Part shown: one piece after another, positions 41,000 to 51,523 of the stretch
How the letters are laid out: each line of letters starts with the position of its first letter
How positions within the stretch are numbered: the first letter of the stretch is position 1
DNA from: Bemisia tabaci
Lineage: Eukaryota > Arthropoda > Insecta > Hemiptera > Aleyrodidae
Direction of reading: 5' to 3'
DNA length: 64,000 nucleotides
NCBI RefSeq assembly: GCF_918797505.1
Contig: NC_092800.1
Coordinates: 45,563,864 to 45,627,863 of the forward strand
The notes under the pieces: generated by a model
Seen by the model: only the letters and a program-made list of their open reading frames with translations
What the model was told of the DNA's origin: nothing
Database searches by the model: none
Translations under genes and position numbers: made by a program

Positions 41000-43373
41000 T
41001 AGTGGAACCAGAGCCGCAGAGTCTGTTCTCATGCTATGTTTTCTCCGTTTTGAGGATCACTCCTCCCTCCTATCGTGTATATTCTAACATCTGGACGTAT
41101 CCGTACGGAATAAGCCGTGGTTTTTAGAAAACGACCTAAGTGCAGAGGTCTGATGATCAGAGTTTTGCCACATTTCTTTCGATAAAATGCGAATTTGTTT
41201 GAAAACTTCCGGATCTTTTTCTCTCATTTTTTCATAGAATTTTATTCGCAATGTAATCGACAGTATCTGAAAATTTCAAATACGTTTATTCATGACCCTC
41301 ATCAAGAAGAACATTTTATCGAAGGAAATCCGGCAATGCTCGAATGTTCAGACCGCAAGTTTTTCCTTCCTATGGCAGCACTGTACGGAGCCTGCGCGGT
41401 TGCATTGGAAAAGCTCGGATTTTTACAGATAATTGCTGCAGATGCACAGGCAACGTGTTGAGTTTTCAATGAAGGAATAGTTTGATATGATCTGTTTTTA
41501 CAGATGCTAGTCTTGGTATCAAAATTGGTGAGAAGATGAATCACAGGAAATTTCACAGAGTAACTACTAAAATCAGTAGAAAACCTTACAGTTAGCCGAT
41601 GAGAAGCAAAATAATTTTTGTAAACGACCAGAACAAAAAGGTAGACAACTCTATCCGTGGAATGAAAGATCTCTGCGCCGGGTTATGAAATTCATCTCCC
41701 CAAAAGTATTCGTTGGTAACTAACAGCAAGAAATCGCTCAGCCAAACTGTAGGGTTTGGAGTCGTAATCTTTCTTCGCTAAATTTGATTAGGGAGTGAAT
41801 CTTGAGGCGACAAATTTTAAGTCCTAATTTTAGCTCCTCCTTCAGAAAATATAAACAAAGCATACCAAAGAGAGTGCACTTTTTTCAAGATCTTCCAAAT
41901 ACTTCTACGTAGACCTTTAGCGCTTATCAGTTTATTTATCTTATTTTTACCCTCCTCTTTTCCTCTTCGATTTAGTAAAAACTTACTGTGTCGGCGATGA
42001 AATCCGTAAGACATATTTTTCTTGCATTTTCTAATTTATTCTCATCAATATTTTAAATGCAGCATTTTAATTTTGTGATTTTATTCATAATTTGAATGTT
42101 TTCTACTTATCAAAAATAATTTGAAAGGATATTTCTTTGTCTCTGAAATGAACAGTTTAAGATTTTTTGATTCTCTCAAAAATTATTTGGTCTCAATAAC
42201 GGAGGAAAATATTAGAATGTGTAAAACCTAGTCAATTATATAGTGTCTGTGTCTTTTGGACCATATTTTTTTTCATTTTCTTCAAGACGGATGTCTGAGA
42301 TAAATTGAAAACATCTCGGTTTTAGAATAAATCAAATATTCTCAAGACCAGTAAGAAGAAATCTGAATCTTCAGACACGTTATTTTAGGTGAACTTCAAA
42401 GATATGTTTGTAAATAGATTCTAGGTGCATTGTGTTGGGGGAAAAACACTATCCACTCCAAACACATGGTAGAATAAGTGTATGTAATGTACATGTGTAT
42501 CTTGTAAGTTGCGTACAACTACATGTTGCTCAATTGTAATGATAGGAATTTATTTAGAGGAAAAATTATTGAACTGTTATAATTTGGAAGAATGTATGAT
42601 CGTAGAACATACTGAGGGCGTAGGAAGATTTGTATAAAGTTAGGATCATCTTATAAGTTGAAGGGTGAGCTTCTAGTTTAGGGTCAGTATTTTAAGTGAA
42701 GTAAAAGCGGGAGAAACCGTTTGAAAAATATGATTTTGATATTTCTTTAAATGAACTGTTTTTATTATTGATCAATCCGTATGTGAAACCCCCCAGTAAA
42801 GGCTTCAAACTTTATCATCACAACCGAATTTCATACCTGAAAATAAGTACTTTGACTTACCTCCTCTTCTTTTTGACCAGAAGGTCAAATCTTTGATGAT
42901 TTTAAATTTTTTATTACTTGGTACGCATAATGAGCAAACGGTTTCTCTCGACGAGTGCACAGATTTCATACTTGTGTACAGTTAACGATACATATCATTT
43001 GATCATATCAGTAGACTCTATAACTCCAAACATATCAAACAAGTGTTAATGGCGTCTGGGTCAATATTGGAAGTGATTTAGTTTTTAGGAAACATTCCAT
43101 TTTTTGTGGAAAGAAACCCACACATCCTTTTTAGATAATTTTTTTAAGAAATCAACGAAAGTCTATGTTAACATTCAGGGACAACATATTTCAGAGACCT
43201 CGCACTGCTACCTTTCCTAGAGTGTAACTGTTACTTTCAGATTTTTAAGATCGCGCCTAATGACAACGGATTGTCTAACAGTTCAGAAATTAGGTTGGTA
43301 ATCCTAACCTAATTTGCTGAATTATGCGGGGAAAAGTGCTCACCCCGACATTAATAGGTCATTATTAGCCAAT
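41000..43373. other. Probable 3' untranslated/flanking sequence of the Gfrl-like gene
   Basis: Directly follows the stop codon. It contains a decayed CTGCCGTG-family MITE (41098-41378) and AATAAA at 42326-42331, one possible poly(A) signal. No coding sequence was recognised. The true transcript end cannot be read from sequence alone. Confidence 0.35.
41098..41378. mobile_element. Decayed CTGCCGTGCTAAGGA-family copy
   Basis: TTTTGCCACATTTCTTTCGATAAAATGCGAAT and, at the right, TTTTATCGAAGGAAATCCGGCAATGCTCGAATGTTCA follow the family order (each quoted only in part as a match). The tips are eroded to ATAAGCCGTGGTTTTTAG and TTTTTCCTTCCTATGGCAG. Confidence 0.6.
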
Positions 43374-43497
43374 CGGACGTATTTCTTTCAAACGAAACTA
43401 TGTGCATTAAGACATGAGCCTTGAGACCCATAAGAATATATGCATAACAGGGCTTACGTCGTAATGCACATAGTCCCGTTTGATAGAAATACGTCCA
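43374..43497. mobile_element. GGACGTATTTCTGCC-family palindromic MITE
   Basis: Tips CGGACGTATTTCTTTCAAAC and the inverse. The centre GACCCATAAGAATATATGCA is well conserved with the copies at 8330 and 39760. Confidence 0.9.
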
Positions 43498-43626
43498 ATT
43501 TTGAATTGATTTTTTAGTGTGTTAGTCTCGCTGTTAGTGACCACCATTTATAGGCGAAATACAGCGTTCACCTCCAAACGTAACTTTTGCCTCTCCCAGA
43601 TTGTTCGCACGGGGTCTCTGAAATAT

Positions 43627-43820
43627 ATAGGGTGACCCAAAAGTCCCCCATCCCCAGCGTGACTTTCCAAATAATTGAGGTAGAGATTTAAAATTTTGTG
43701 TGTGCTTGTAGGTCGAAGAATAATATTTTTGGGACCTCCCTTCCCTCCTAAAAAAAACTAAAGGGGGTCACCATGAAAAGGATGAAAGAGTCTTAAAGGT
43801 TATTGGGGGGGGGGGGGGAG
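43627..43820. mobile_element. Fragment with TATAGGGTGACCCAAAAGTC tip
   Basis: It begins ATATAGGGTGACCCAAAAGTC and continues with CTCCCATCC-type and GGGGGTCACC sequences, ending at a G homopolymer (43804-43819). GGTGACC near the start and GGTCACC near 43766 are opposed. Probably a transposon-end fragment; the class is not determined. Confidence 0.4.
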
Positions 43821-43949
43821 ATTTTGAAAGACCCTGTAGTACCTCTGCATGAGAAAACGATACGAGAAAACCGCGAACGATAAGAATAGATACTTTTTTT
43901 CCTTATTTTTCTTTTTCTTTATTATTATATTGATGCTCACTCCCGGTGG

Positions 43950-44113
43950 CAGTGGCGTAGCGTTAATGATCGATGATCGATATTCCTTCATTTGAAGCAA
44001 TGGTTAAGAATCGATTATTAAAGTATTCATTGCGGAATCTCTGTTTATCGATCCTATTCCATAAGTTCAAACGGTAGATCAATCGATGTATCGCAAAGCA
44101 CGCCACGCCACTG
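43950..44113. mobile_element. hAT-type MITE with CAGTGGCGTAG tips
   Basis: It starts CAGTGGCGTAGCG and ends CACGCCACGCCACTG, 164 bp, rich in ATCGAT words. The flanking 8-mers CCCGGTGG and ATCAGTGG match at 5 of 8, so any duplication is decayed. Related to 11298-11425 and to the fragment at 5250-5292. Confidence 0.75.
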
Positions 44114-44536
44114 ATCAGTGGCATCTTGTCGATTTTACGGTGCTTTTTATAGATTCGTTGTCCTTGGTCGAAAGCCGTCCCTTCAGAGAGTAAGACCTCT
44201 GTTTCTGTAACTTCTTTAAATCTGTGTATATCTTTGTTTCGGGCATCATTCACAGTAGTGCTACTCTAGCTAAATGATACTCTGATATTCTTCATTTTCT
44301 ATCCCAGAAAATTATATAAAAATGTTCAGCTTGGAATTTACAAAGCAATAACTCAAATGTTGGACCAATAGACGGTGTAAGGATGCCCTAAAATGTTTTT
44401 AATTTTTGACAGTGTGGAGCGCATTTTCTTCTTTTTTCCTCTTTTTTTAAATCATTGCAAGTAAAAGGAAAATTTGTTATGTTGATTAAAAATTTATATG
44501 AGGAGACTCTTGCGTGGATGCCCAATCCGTAAAAAG

Positions 44537-44670
44537 CCAGTGTCTCACTATCGAAGCTAACCATCGAAATATCAAAGTCAGGCGTTGTGATTGGCTTATT
44601 TGATGACTTGGACCAATCACAGCACTTGACCTTGACATTTTGATGGAGTATTTTGATAGTGTGACACAGG
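44537..44670. mobile_element. Small MITE with CCAGTGTCTCACTATCG tips
   Basis: CCAGTGTCTCACTATCGAA at the left is opposed by TTTTGATAGTGTGACACAGG at the right. TTGTGATTGG and CCAATCACAG pair near the centre. Confidence 0.75.
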
Positions 44671-44691
44671 CTGAAGGGTATGAGTGCATTG

Positions 44692-44945
44692 TGTCGTTTC
44701 TCCGGATGAAGGAACGTAACTTTTCCATGGTTGCAAAAATGAATGTAACAATTCAGTATTTACAAGAATGAAGTTGCAATTTTCGTGAAACATTTTTCTG
44801 ATTTTTGAGAGATCAGAGGATTAATTGGGGACATTCTCAGTTTGAAATCCTCAAGATGTTCCTAGTAAAAATGCAATTCGCGAGCGAACTTTTTGCAACA
44901 TCGAAATGCAATCACGCTCTTTCGCGAAGGAAACGATGATTTGAC
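44692..44945. repeat. Dispersed repeat, copy A
   Basis: CGTTTCTCC..ATGAAGGAACGTAACTT, ACAATTC..TATTTACAAGAATG, TTTTTCTGATTTTTG and ATCGAAATGCAATCACG occur in the same order in copy B at 49325-49575. The ends GAACGTAAC and CACG..TTCG are partly inverted, so it may be a MITE. Confidence 0.6.
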
Positions 44946-46607
44946 GATACTGAGATTGTGCAACTTTTGACGCGTCTCTTCGCCAATGATCAAAAGGTTT
45001 TACCTCCATAATTTTGCCGCCTAAAAATACTTGTTGTTGCCAAAGAAATTTTCGGAATATCAAGTGTAAAAGTTGACGTGTGCATTTAATATTTGCACTT
45101 AATGTTCACAAAATATTTGGGTTGACCGAAAAGAACGACGATAAGTTGCAAAATCGTAGAAATGTCAGGTGGATATGTGCCTTTTCCAAAGTGGAGGAGA
45201 GTGAAAAGTGAGACAGAATGCGTGATATTGTCCAGTTTCACCAGATTAAGTATTTTTGCCGATGGATTTGAAATAAAATCCACAAATCTACATTTTCTGC
45301 AATATCGAAGACGCATATTCATTTCATTAAAAGAAAGAAAGAAAAAAGCTATAAACTCGTTTGTTTGGGAGAGTAAATCTTTTAAGTTGGAACTAGCTAA
45401 ATTATTTTTCAGTTTAATGTGCAATTAAAATCTCGGAAGTTGACACAAGATAGGGCAACCAAAAATTATATAATAAAGTATTTGATTAATAAAACTGAAA
45501 ATGTCTCATAAACAACCGTTTGTTTCCATGTAAAAGCGCTTTAAATACTTAAGAAGCTCCACACTTTTTCCTAGAGCTACAATTTGCTCATCATAACGAA
45601 ACATATCAAGCAAATTACCTAAAATGTGTAAATTATTTGTATCAAATGCATATTTATATAATTTTCACTATCAAAACATTTTTGCTCTTTTCAATTTAAA
45701 CTTCCCTTTTCGATTTTAAGATGATTTACTGCGTTGCGGTAAAATGTTTGCTATTGAATAGCGATTCTATAAGAAAATCAATATTGTAGCATTTTGCTTT
45801 TCATCTTTTTAGAGTTGGTGTACATACTTTAAAGTGCAGGACTCCATACTATTTTGTTAATTACCTCACTAAATATATTTTAAGTGTAATCACTTAATTT
45901 GTTACTTCATTAAATTTTGTCAATTTACCTTTACTTCAAATCAAATTTTCATAACTCAAAAACTCTCTGTGTACTTGTACTTATATTTGAAGCCTTACTC
46001 ACGGTCATAATTTTTTATAACTAAATGAATTGTTGCAGAAAATGTTACGCATTGCACATGAAATACGTACTCATTCGCACTGATCTTTTTCATGCATCTG
46101 TTCATCCTCCAACTGACAATTAAAAATATCTTTTTGTCCAAATCAATTAGAATGTTGGTTTGAATTGTACTCACCACAATCGTCATACTTCTAGTTTTAT
46201 GGAGTGTTTTTCAGTTATTCATTTTAATTTTCATATTGCATAAATAAACTGGTGTTTCAATTTCAGAGGGAACGGGGGGAGGGATTATCTGCAGGAGATA
46301 AACTTAACTTGGAGAAGTTAAAATTTCGAAATGCCTTTCTTAAATTGAAGAAAAATCACCAAAATTGACCAAAAAAATTATCAGATTTAAAATGCAAGGG
46401 GCTAGTTATTACCCCCCCCCCCCTCTTAAAATTACGCCCTGCATCTGGTCGTAATAATCCATTTTCTGTTTTATCCCCCTTTTATTTCGAGTGCTTCTCC
46501 GCTATTATTGCTTCATGTACCTTTTCATTTTTTGTGTGTAAATTGTAAAAAGTAATTATAGCTATTAAAATGTAAGCACTCTTGCAGCGGAGTGGTTTAA
46601 GTTAAAT
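44946..46607. other. Intergenic/flank, nothing recognised
   Basis: AT-rich sequence with short antisense pairs of frames only. A C homopolymer lies near 46410. Confidence 0.5.
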
Positions 46608-47016
46608 CGTTCCGGGTTTTGGGCTTGGTCGTACGGTGGCGCGATATATTGCATCGATATCGTAAAAATTCTTGAAATATTTTGACCTTTTTATCAAAAA
46701 ACGACGGTAGCCTTAGCGCATGAATCTAAAAAATCATTCTCAACGAAACAATTTCCAACATTTTGAGAAATGAAAACAGGATTAGGCTACGAAAAAAACG
46801 TCGCTCTCTACACAGAGATCGAATACTGTATCGAATCTTTTTCTTAAAAGCCAAATCCTGTTTCATCTATCAAAATCATGTTATTATTTCATCGTGAGTG
46901 ATCTCACACTATAGCTAGCGTCGTTTCATGATAAAATTGTCAAAATCTTCAAAGATTTCTCACTCAACTGATGCGATACATCGCGCGCCGGTTCGACCAC
47001 ACCAGAAACTCGGGAA
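46608..47016. mobile_element. Foldback element, about 410 bp
   Basis: CGTTCCGGGTTTTGGGCTTGGTCG at the left pairs with CGACCACACCAGAAACTCGGGA at the right. GGCGCGATATATTGCATCG pairs with TGATGCGATACATCGCGCGCC. The inner half also folds (AACAGGATTAGGCT / AAGCCAAATCCTGTT). Confidence 0.8.
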
Positions 47017-47411
47017 TTCACCGAAAAATGGCTCTTATTTTGGAGTGGGGCAAACATTCCTGTGGAATGTGAATCTAAAAAGTAGTTCAATTAATTTGTA
47101 GCAATGTGCCTATACATAGTTTTACAAATCCCTGATCGTTTTTTCTTTCCCTTCAGTATGAACTAAAAAGTCCCTCGAATTCATCAGCCTCTCCGACGGA
47201 GGTTTATCATCTTGGTCTCAAAGCTTGAACTTGTTTATTCCTTTGATTTTATATTCATTGTTATGCTCAGTGCCAATTGAGTATTTAGTGTTATTATGTT
47301 CTCTCTTTCTTTCGTTTGTTTGTTTGCTTTCCGGACCTCTTCGGATCATCTTCGTAAATTTAAGCACAGCACCTGGCAAGTACTCTTTTAAAACACTGAT
47401 AAAATACTTAT

Positions 47412-47881
47412 ACTGCCTTGCTCAGGAAAAACACCGTATGAGCCTACGGACATTGCGAAATCTTCCCTGATTTAAATCGAATTTTCTTGCGAATCAATAC
47501 ACAATTTTCTCTGATTTTTTCGAAGAATCTTGTTCGCGACTCAATCAAAACCATCCAAGCATTTAAAAAAAATATCCATAACTTTTTTGGGAGATAATTA
47601 TTTTATCAGTAGAAATTCGGCAAGGCAGCCAGTATTTGGCCCTACAAGGGAAAATCGTTGGTACATTCAAATCACCGCTTTTCCTCTGATGAAATTCGAA
47701 TTTCCTAAGAAACTTGTGGATTTTTCTGTTTGCATTTTTCTGAGTATTGTCATCGCGCGCAGTTTAATTTAGTGAATAAGAAAATATCAAAAAGCAGTAT
47801 TCATATTTTTTCTATTTTTTTTTCTTCCGAGGAAATTTGGCAAAGTTTGAATGTTCATACTGCGTTCTTCCGCAGCATGGA
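47412..47881. mobile_element. Enlarged, decayed CTGCCGTGCTAAGGA-family element
   Basis: The left tip is CTGCCTTGCTCAGGAAAAACACC; the right end TTTGAATGTTCATACTGCGTTCTTCCGCAGCATGG is recognisably the family's right tip. At about 470 bp it is twice the usual length. An internal TCGGCAAGGCAGCCAG near 47618 suggests a second copy or insertion inside. Confidence 0.55.
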
Positions 47882-48847
47882 AGCAGCCATAATCACATCA
47901 GTGAGAAAACTTCTGATTAAAAAAAAAAATGATGATAGTAATAATAATCTAACTGTTAGGGGTGGGACAGGAGAAGAAGAAAATGTGGAGTCACTTGAGG
48001 GGGTTTAAAGTAAGGTGAAGAATTACAGGATGACTACATGCGTGGATTTTTCTTAAAAGCTGATTTTGAAAATGTCCTCCATTTTCGCCCATTAGCTCAA
48101 GTAAGTAATATTTATGAATCAAAATTGATTCGTTTTGTTATGTTCAGTAAGTCTCATTTTACATTTTTATGTTGTTTCCCCTGACGCTCATAGAGACCTC
48201 GGTGTTGCTCATCACTCATTTTTTGGATCAATCGATTTTTCCAAACGCACTTTCCTTTAGCCCTCATAAAACTAAAGTAGCAAAATCAAACTTAATAAGA
48301 AGTTCTTTAAATTTATAAATACATTTTTGAAGCTCAGAAGTTATCAATTATTTCTATTCCTAGTCCTAAATTTTAGTCACGCAACTTCCGAACGGAGAGC
48401 AAAAAAAAAAAAAATCAACGACTCTTGGCGGGTGCTGTCGCTGATCTTAGAAAATTTTGTGGATTTTATGGAGGGGAATGAAAATTACCATGTATATTAC
48501 GAGGAAGGATATTAGAGTCCCTAATTGAAAATGTATCAACTGTACATGTAGCTTCATTATAGTTATATTTTTGTAAACTGCCTAAATGATGTTATAATAT
48601 TCTTTATTTAAATAAAATTATATGTGTGAAAAATTATTTTTGGTTTATTTTCTCGACCGACTGAAATGGACTGAGCCCTATCGACTCTCACTAGTGATTG
48701 TCATTTTTAAATGGATTGAGTTTAACTGACACGCATCAACTCGCATCTTGTTTGAATCGAGAAAAAGAGGTTTGAAGTTGCATTCCTCCACAAGAAATCT
48801 AGTGGACAAAGGCCTCTAAAGGACAAAGAACTTCAAATTGTCATATA
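47882..48847. other. Intergenic, nothing recognised
   Basis: AT-rich; includes an AATAAA at about 48610. No supported exon. Confidence 0.45.
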
Positions 48848-48995
48848 TATAAAGTCGCTTTACAACGTACTCTGGCGTTCTACGACACCCAAACGCCACA
48901 TATGCCTGTCTTCCCAGAGGTTATCGGGCAACTGACACCGCAACATCTCTTCGTCAACGCCCTGCTGCCAACCCTTTACGGGACGGCGAATTCAA
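48848..48995 (-). pseudogene. LINE reverse-transcriptase C-terminal tail, second copy
   Basis: Read on the - strand, the sequence follows the relic at 6819-7031: GWQQG then an acidic helix, C-Q-L-P-D-N-L-W-E-D-R and W-R-L-G-V-V. It ends at the same position relative to the shared ATAAAGTCGC motif. The 5' part is lost. Confidence 0.65.
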
Positions 48996-49324
48996 ATGGT
49001 CATTTTTTTAATTTGCGCGGAGATTTTTTCAGGACGGTATTGTGCCAAAAAATTCGTAAACTAACCCGCCTTGTGTGACTGCAATGTTTTGATCATGAGT
49101 CTCTCTGCAGTAAGATTCATTTACAAGCACATTGTTCGTACCTACTTTCCTACTTACAAACACGAAAAAGACTTTCAACCTTACATCATGAATATAATTG
49201 AAAATTGACAGATTTTCAAACAACGGAAAAATCTCTGAGGCAACTTTTATTTGTACTGACATAGCTTGGTTTCGAAAAGGTTACATTAAAACTGCGTATC
49301 CCAAACTCTAGAAGCCACTGATAA

Positions 49325-49575
49325 GTTGTCGTTTCACGAAAGAACGTAACTTCATTCCAAGATTGAAAAATTGACTCCAACAATTCGATGTTTTACGAGA
49401 ATGTACGTTTGCCAGTTTTGTCCAAATTTCGTCTGATTTTTGCATGAGATCATGAGAAAAATCAGTGAAATTTTCTTTTAAAAATATCCAAGTTTCTCCA
49501 GGTAAAAATGAAATTTTCAAAACTTTGGCAATATTGAAATGTAGTCACGTTACCACGTCCAGGAGACGACGTGAC
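49325..49575. repeat. Dispersed repeat, copy B
   Basis: Related to 44692-44945: GTTTCACGAAAGAACGTAACTT, ACAATTCGATGTTTTACGAGAATG, TCTGATTTTTGCATGAGATCA and ATTGAAATGTAGTCACG occur in the same order. Confidence 0.6.
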
Positions 49576-50484
49576 AAAGTGTCTCGTTTAAAATTTATGG
49601 CACCTTTTTACAGATGGTATTAAAATATTAGCGAATACTTCAGACTGGCATTAATATCTCAATGACATTTAAGCCATATTTTCATTGTTAATGGATTCAG
49701 GGAAGATTGGCGTAATGCTTGCTTCTGAACCGGAGGACATAAGTCTTTTTCAGCTACACGTCTCATTATGATGCAAGAATTTGAATATTTCAGTAGAAAG
49801 TGGTTCAGACGATTACGGACAGGATGACAGAAAGACTATGTAGTAATTGGTGATTGCTCACTCTATAAAGCGGATCCCTACTCGGTGATAATTTGAGATT
49901 TTCTTAGTTTTGAAAGGTAAGTTTGCTCCCAATTAAATAGCACAATCCATTCATTGTAGCAGTAGAAAATTTTTCAAATGTTATTTTTTTTATTTTTTTT
50001 TTTTTTTTAAAAATGAAAAAATAGACTTTTTACCTTATTTTAAATTTTTGAATGGCAGACTTTTTTTTAATGAATTCAAAGAATATTAAATGTGTCATTG
50101 ATGACAAGATTTTATTTCGACGAATAAAACTGGCGGACGCTGAAAGCATATGCAAATACAAAATTACTTTAGATGTAGTTTTGCATACAACACCGAAAAC
50201 TTTACCAAACTGCACTATTACGATATGTTAACGTAGTTTTACGGCCGATCGTGTCCTATTTTCGAGAGAAATTATCTTGGATACTGTGAAATTGCCAGCG
50301 AGTGCGAATTTTGATTTCCGTCAGCAATTGGCAAATGACTCCCCTCCCATCATCAAAAACCAAAATATACCGTCGCCATTTTTGGGTCTTAAAGCCTATT
50401 CTTACCATGTAAAGTGGAGAAGCGTCTTGTCCATACCCTCTGTATCATAGATACAAATTGTTATGAGCAACCCGAGACAATGAT
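49576..50484. other. Intergenic, nothing recognised
   Basis: It includes a T-rich run near 49984-50008. No gene supported. Confidence 0.45.
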
Positions 50485-50610
50485 AACAGTGGAAAAGCAA
50501 GGAGAAAAAACGGGAAACAAGGCTAAAAAACACTATCGATAAAAATCAGTTTTTATGAATTGTGTATTTTCGCCTTGTTTCCCGTTTTCCCCCCTTGTTT
50601 TCCCACTGTT
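50485..50610. mobile_element. Small palindromic MITE
   Basis: AACAGTGGAAAAGCAAGGAG at the left pairs with CCTTGTTTTCCCACTGTT at the right. ACGGGAAACAAGGC pairs exactly with GCCTTGTTTCCCGT. Confidence 0.8.
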
Positions 50611-50798
50611 GCTCTCTCTATCAAGTTACTATATAGCTGCTGATCAATAACTTTGTCACTAACCAAGTTCATATTTTGTATTGATTGGAGACCTTATTGT
50701 TAAAATGGCTTTAATCTTCCTCATGATAAATACGCTCGAAACAAGTCCAAGTTTAATCGAGGATACAGAACTCACCTGTTCTTCATTTGTTAGTTCGC

Positions 50799-50999
50799 TA
50801 CACTGAAAAAAATGATACTGAATTAACATTTTGGATTTAAAAAAGTGTGTGACAACTCAAAAAACGCTGAGCAGCAGTTATTTTTACACCTCGACATTGC
50901 TGAAGTAACTGCTGAAACGGCTCATTCAGCGTTTTGTGAGTTGTCGCACACTTTTTTACATTCAAAATGTTAAATTAGCATCCTTTTTTTTTCGGTGTA
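50799..50999. mobile_element. MITE with TACACTGAAAAAAATG tips
   Basis: TACACTGAAAAAAATGATAC at the left is opposed by ATCCTTTTTTTTTCGGTGTA at the right. AAAAAGTGTGTGACAACTCA and its inverse pair inward, as do AACGCTGA/TCAGCGTT. 201 bp. Confidence 0.8.
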
Positions 51000-51009
51000 A
51001 TCGTAAGGC

Positions 51010-51275
51010 CTCGATACACGATCAAATTCCCGGACCATTTACCATCAAAGTGTCGGGAGTCATCAGTCTTGAAATCGTTACTTCGCCTAATTTTCAAATG
51101 AAAACCCGTCAGAAATGTCACATGTGGCAAGAAATGATGAATAGTGGCACTCCATTCTGATCAAGATTTGACGGCCCGTCCAGTTTTGATTAAATTGAAC
51201 CGCTGAATGGTGAACATCAGTCATCAACTGGTCTACTTGGATCGGAATTGGTTCGGAATATGATCGTGTACCGAG
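51010..51275. mobile_element. MITE with CTCGATACACGATCAAATTCC tips, abutting the GGH start
   Basis: The left tip CTCGATACACGATCAAATTC is opposed by GGAATATGATCGTGTACCGAG at the right. Subterminal TCATCAG/CTGATGA-type words also pair. Related to 19362-19624. Its right end lies 27 bases before the GGH start codon, so it occupies what would be 5' UTR, promoter or a 5' UTR intron. Confidence 0.75.
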
Positions 51276-51302
51276 AGCTATATTGACTTGCTGTTACTGT
51301 AG

Positions 51303-51523
51303 ATGCTGTGGTGCTCCGTTCTTTTGGCTGTCACGTTTAGGATGGTGACTGGTGTCACCGATCGACCAATCATCGGAATAATGACGATGGAACTGGAGAA
51401 AAGTCTGGAAGCGTCGTATCCAGGCTATGACGTATACATAGCTGCCTCCTATGTCAAAGCGGTCGAAGGAGCCGGCGCCAGAGTTGTCCCCGTTTTTACC
51501 GGTCAGAGTGAAAGCTACTACAG
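51303..51523 (+). CDS. GGH exon 1: signal peptide and N terminus
   Basis: It starts at ATG 51303, reading MLWCSVLLAVTFRMVTG (signal peptide), then V-T-D-R-P-I-I-G-I. The donor GTAACC starts at 51524, and the exon closes with two bases of Arg74. The start is chosen because the hydrophobic leader follows directly and the mature N terminus matches the family. Confidence 0.9.

Noticed and set aside
47225..47470. Hydrophobic 81-codon frame resembling a membrane protein
   Set aside because: No upstream partner in the same frame (a stop stands just before it) and it runs into a MITE. Kept only as a weak possible alternative exon in the findings.
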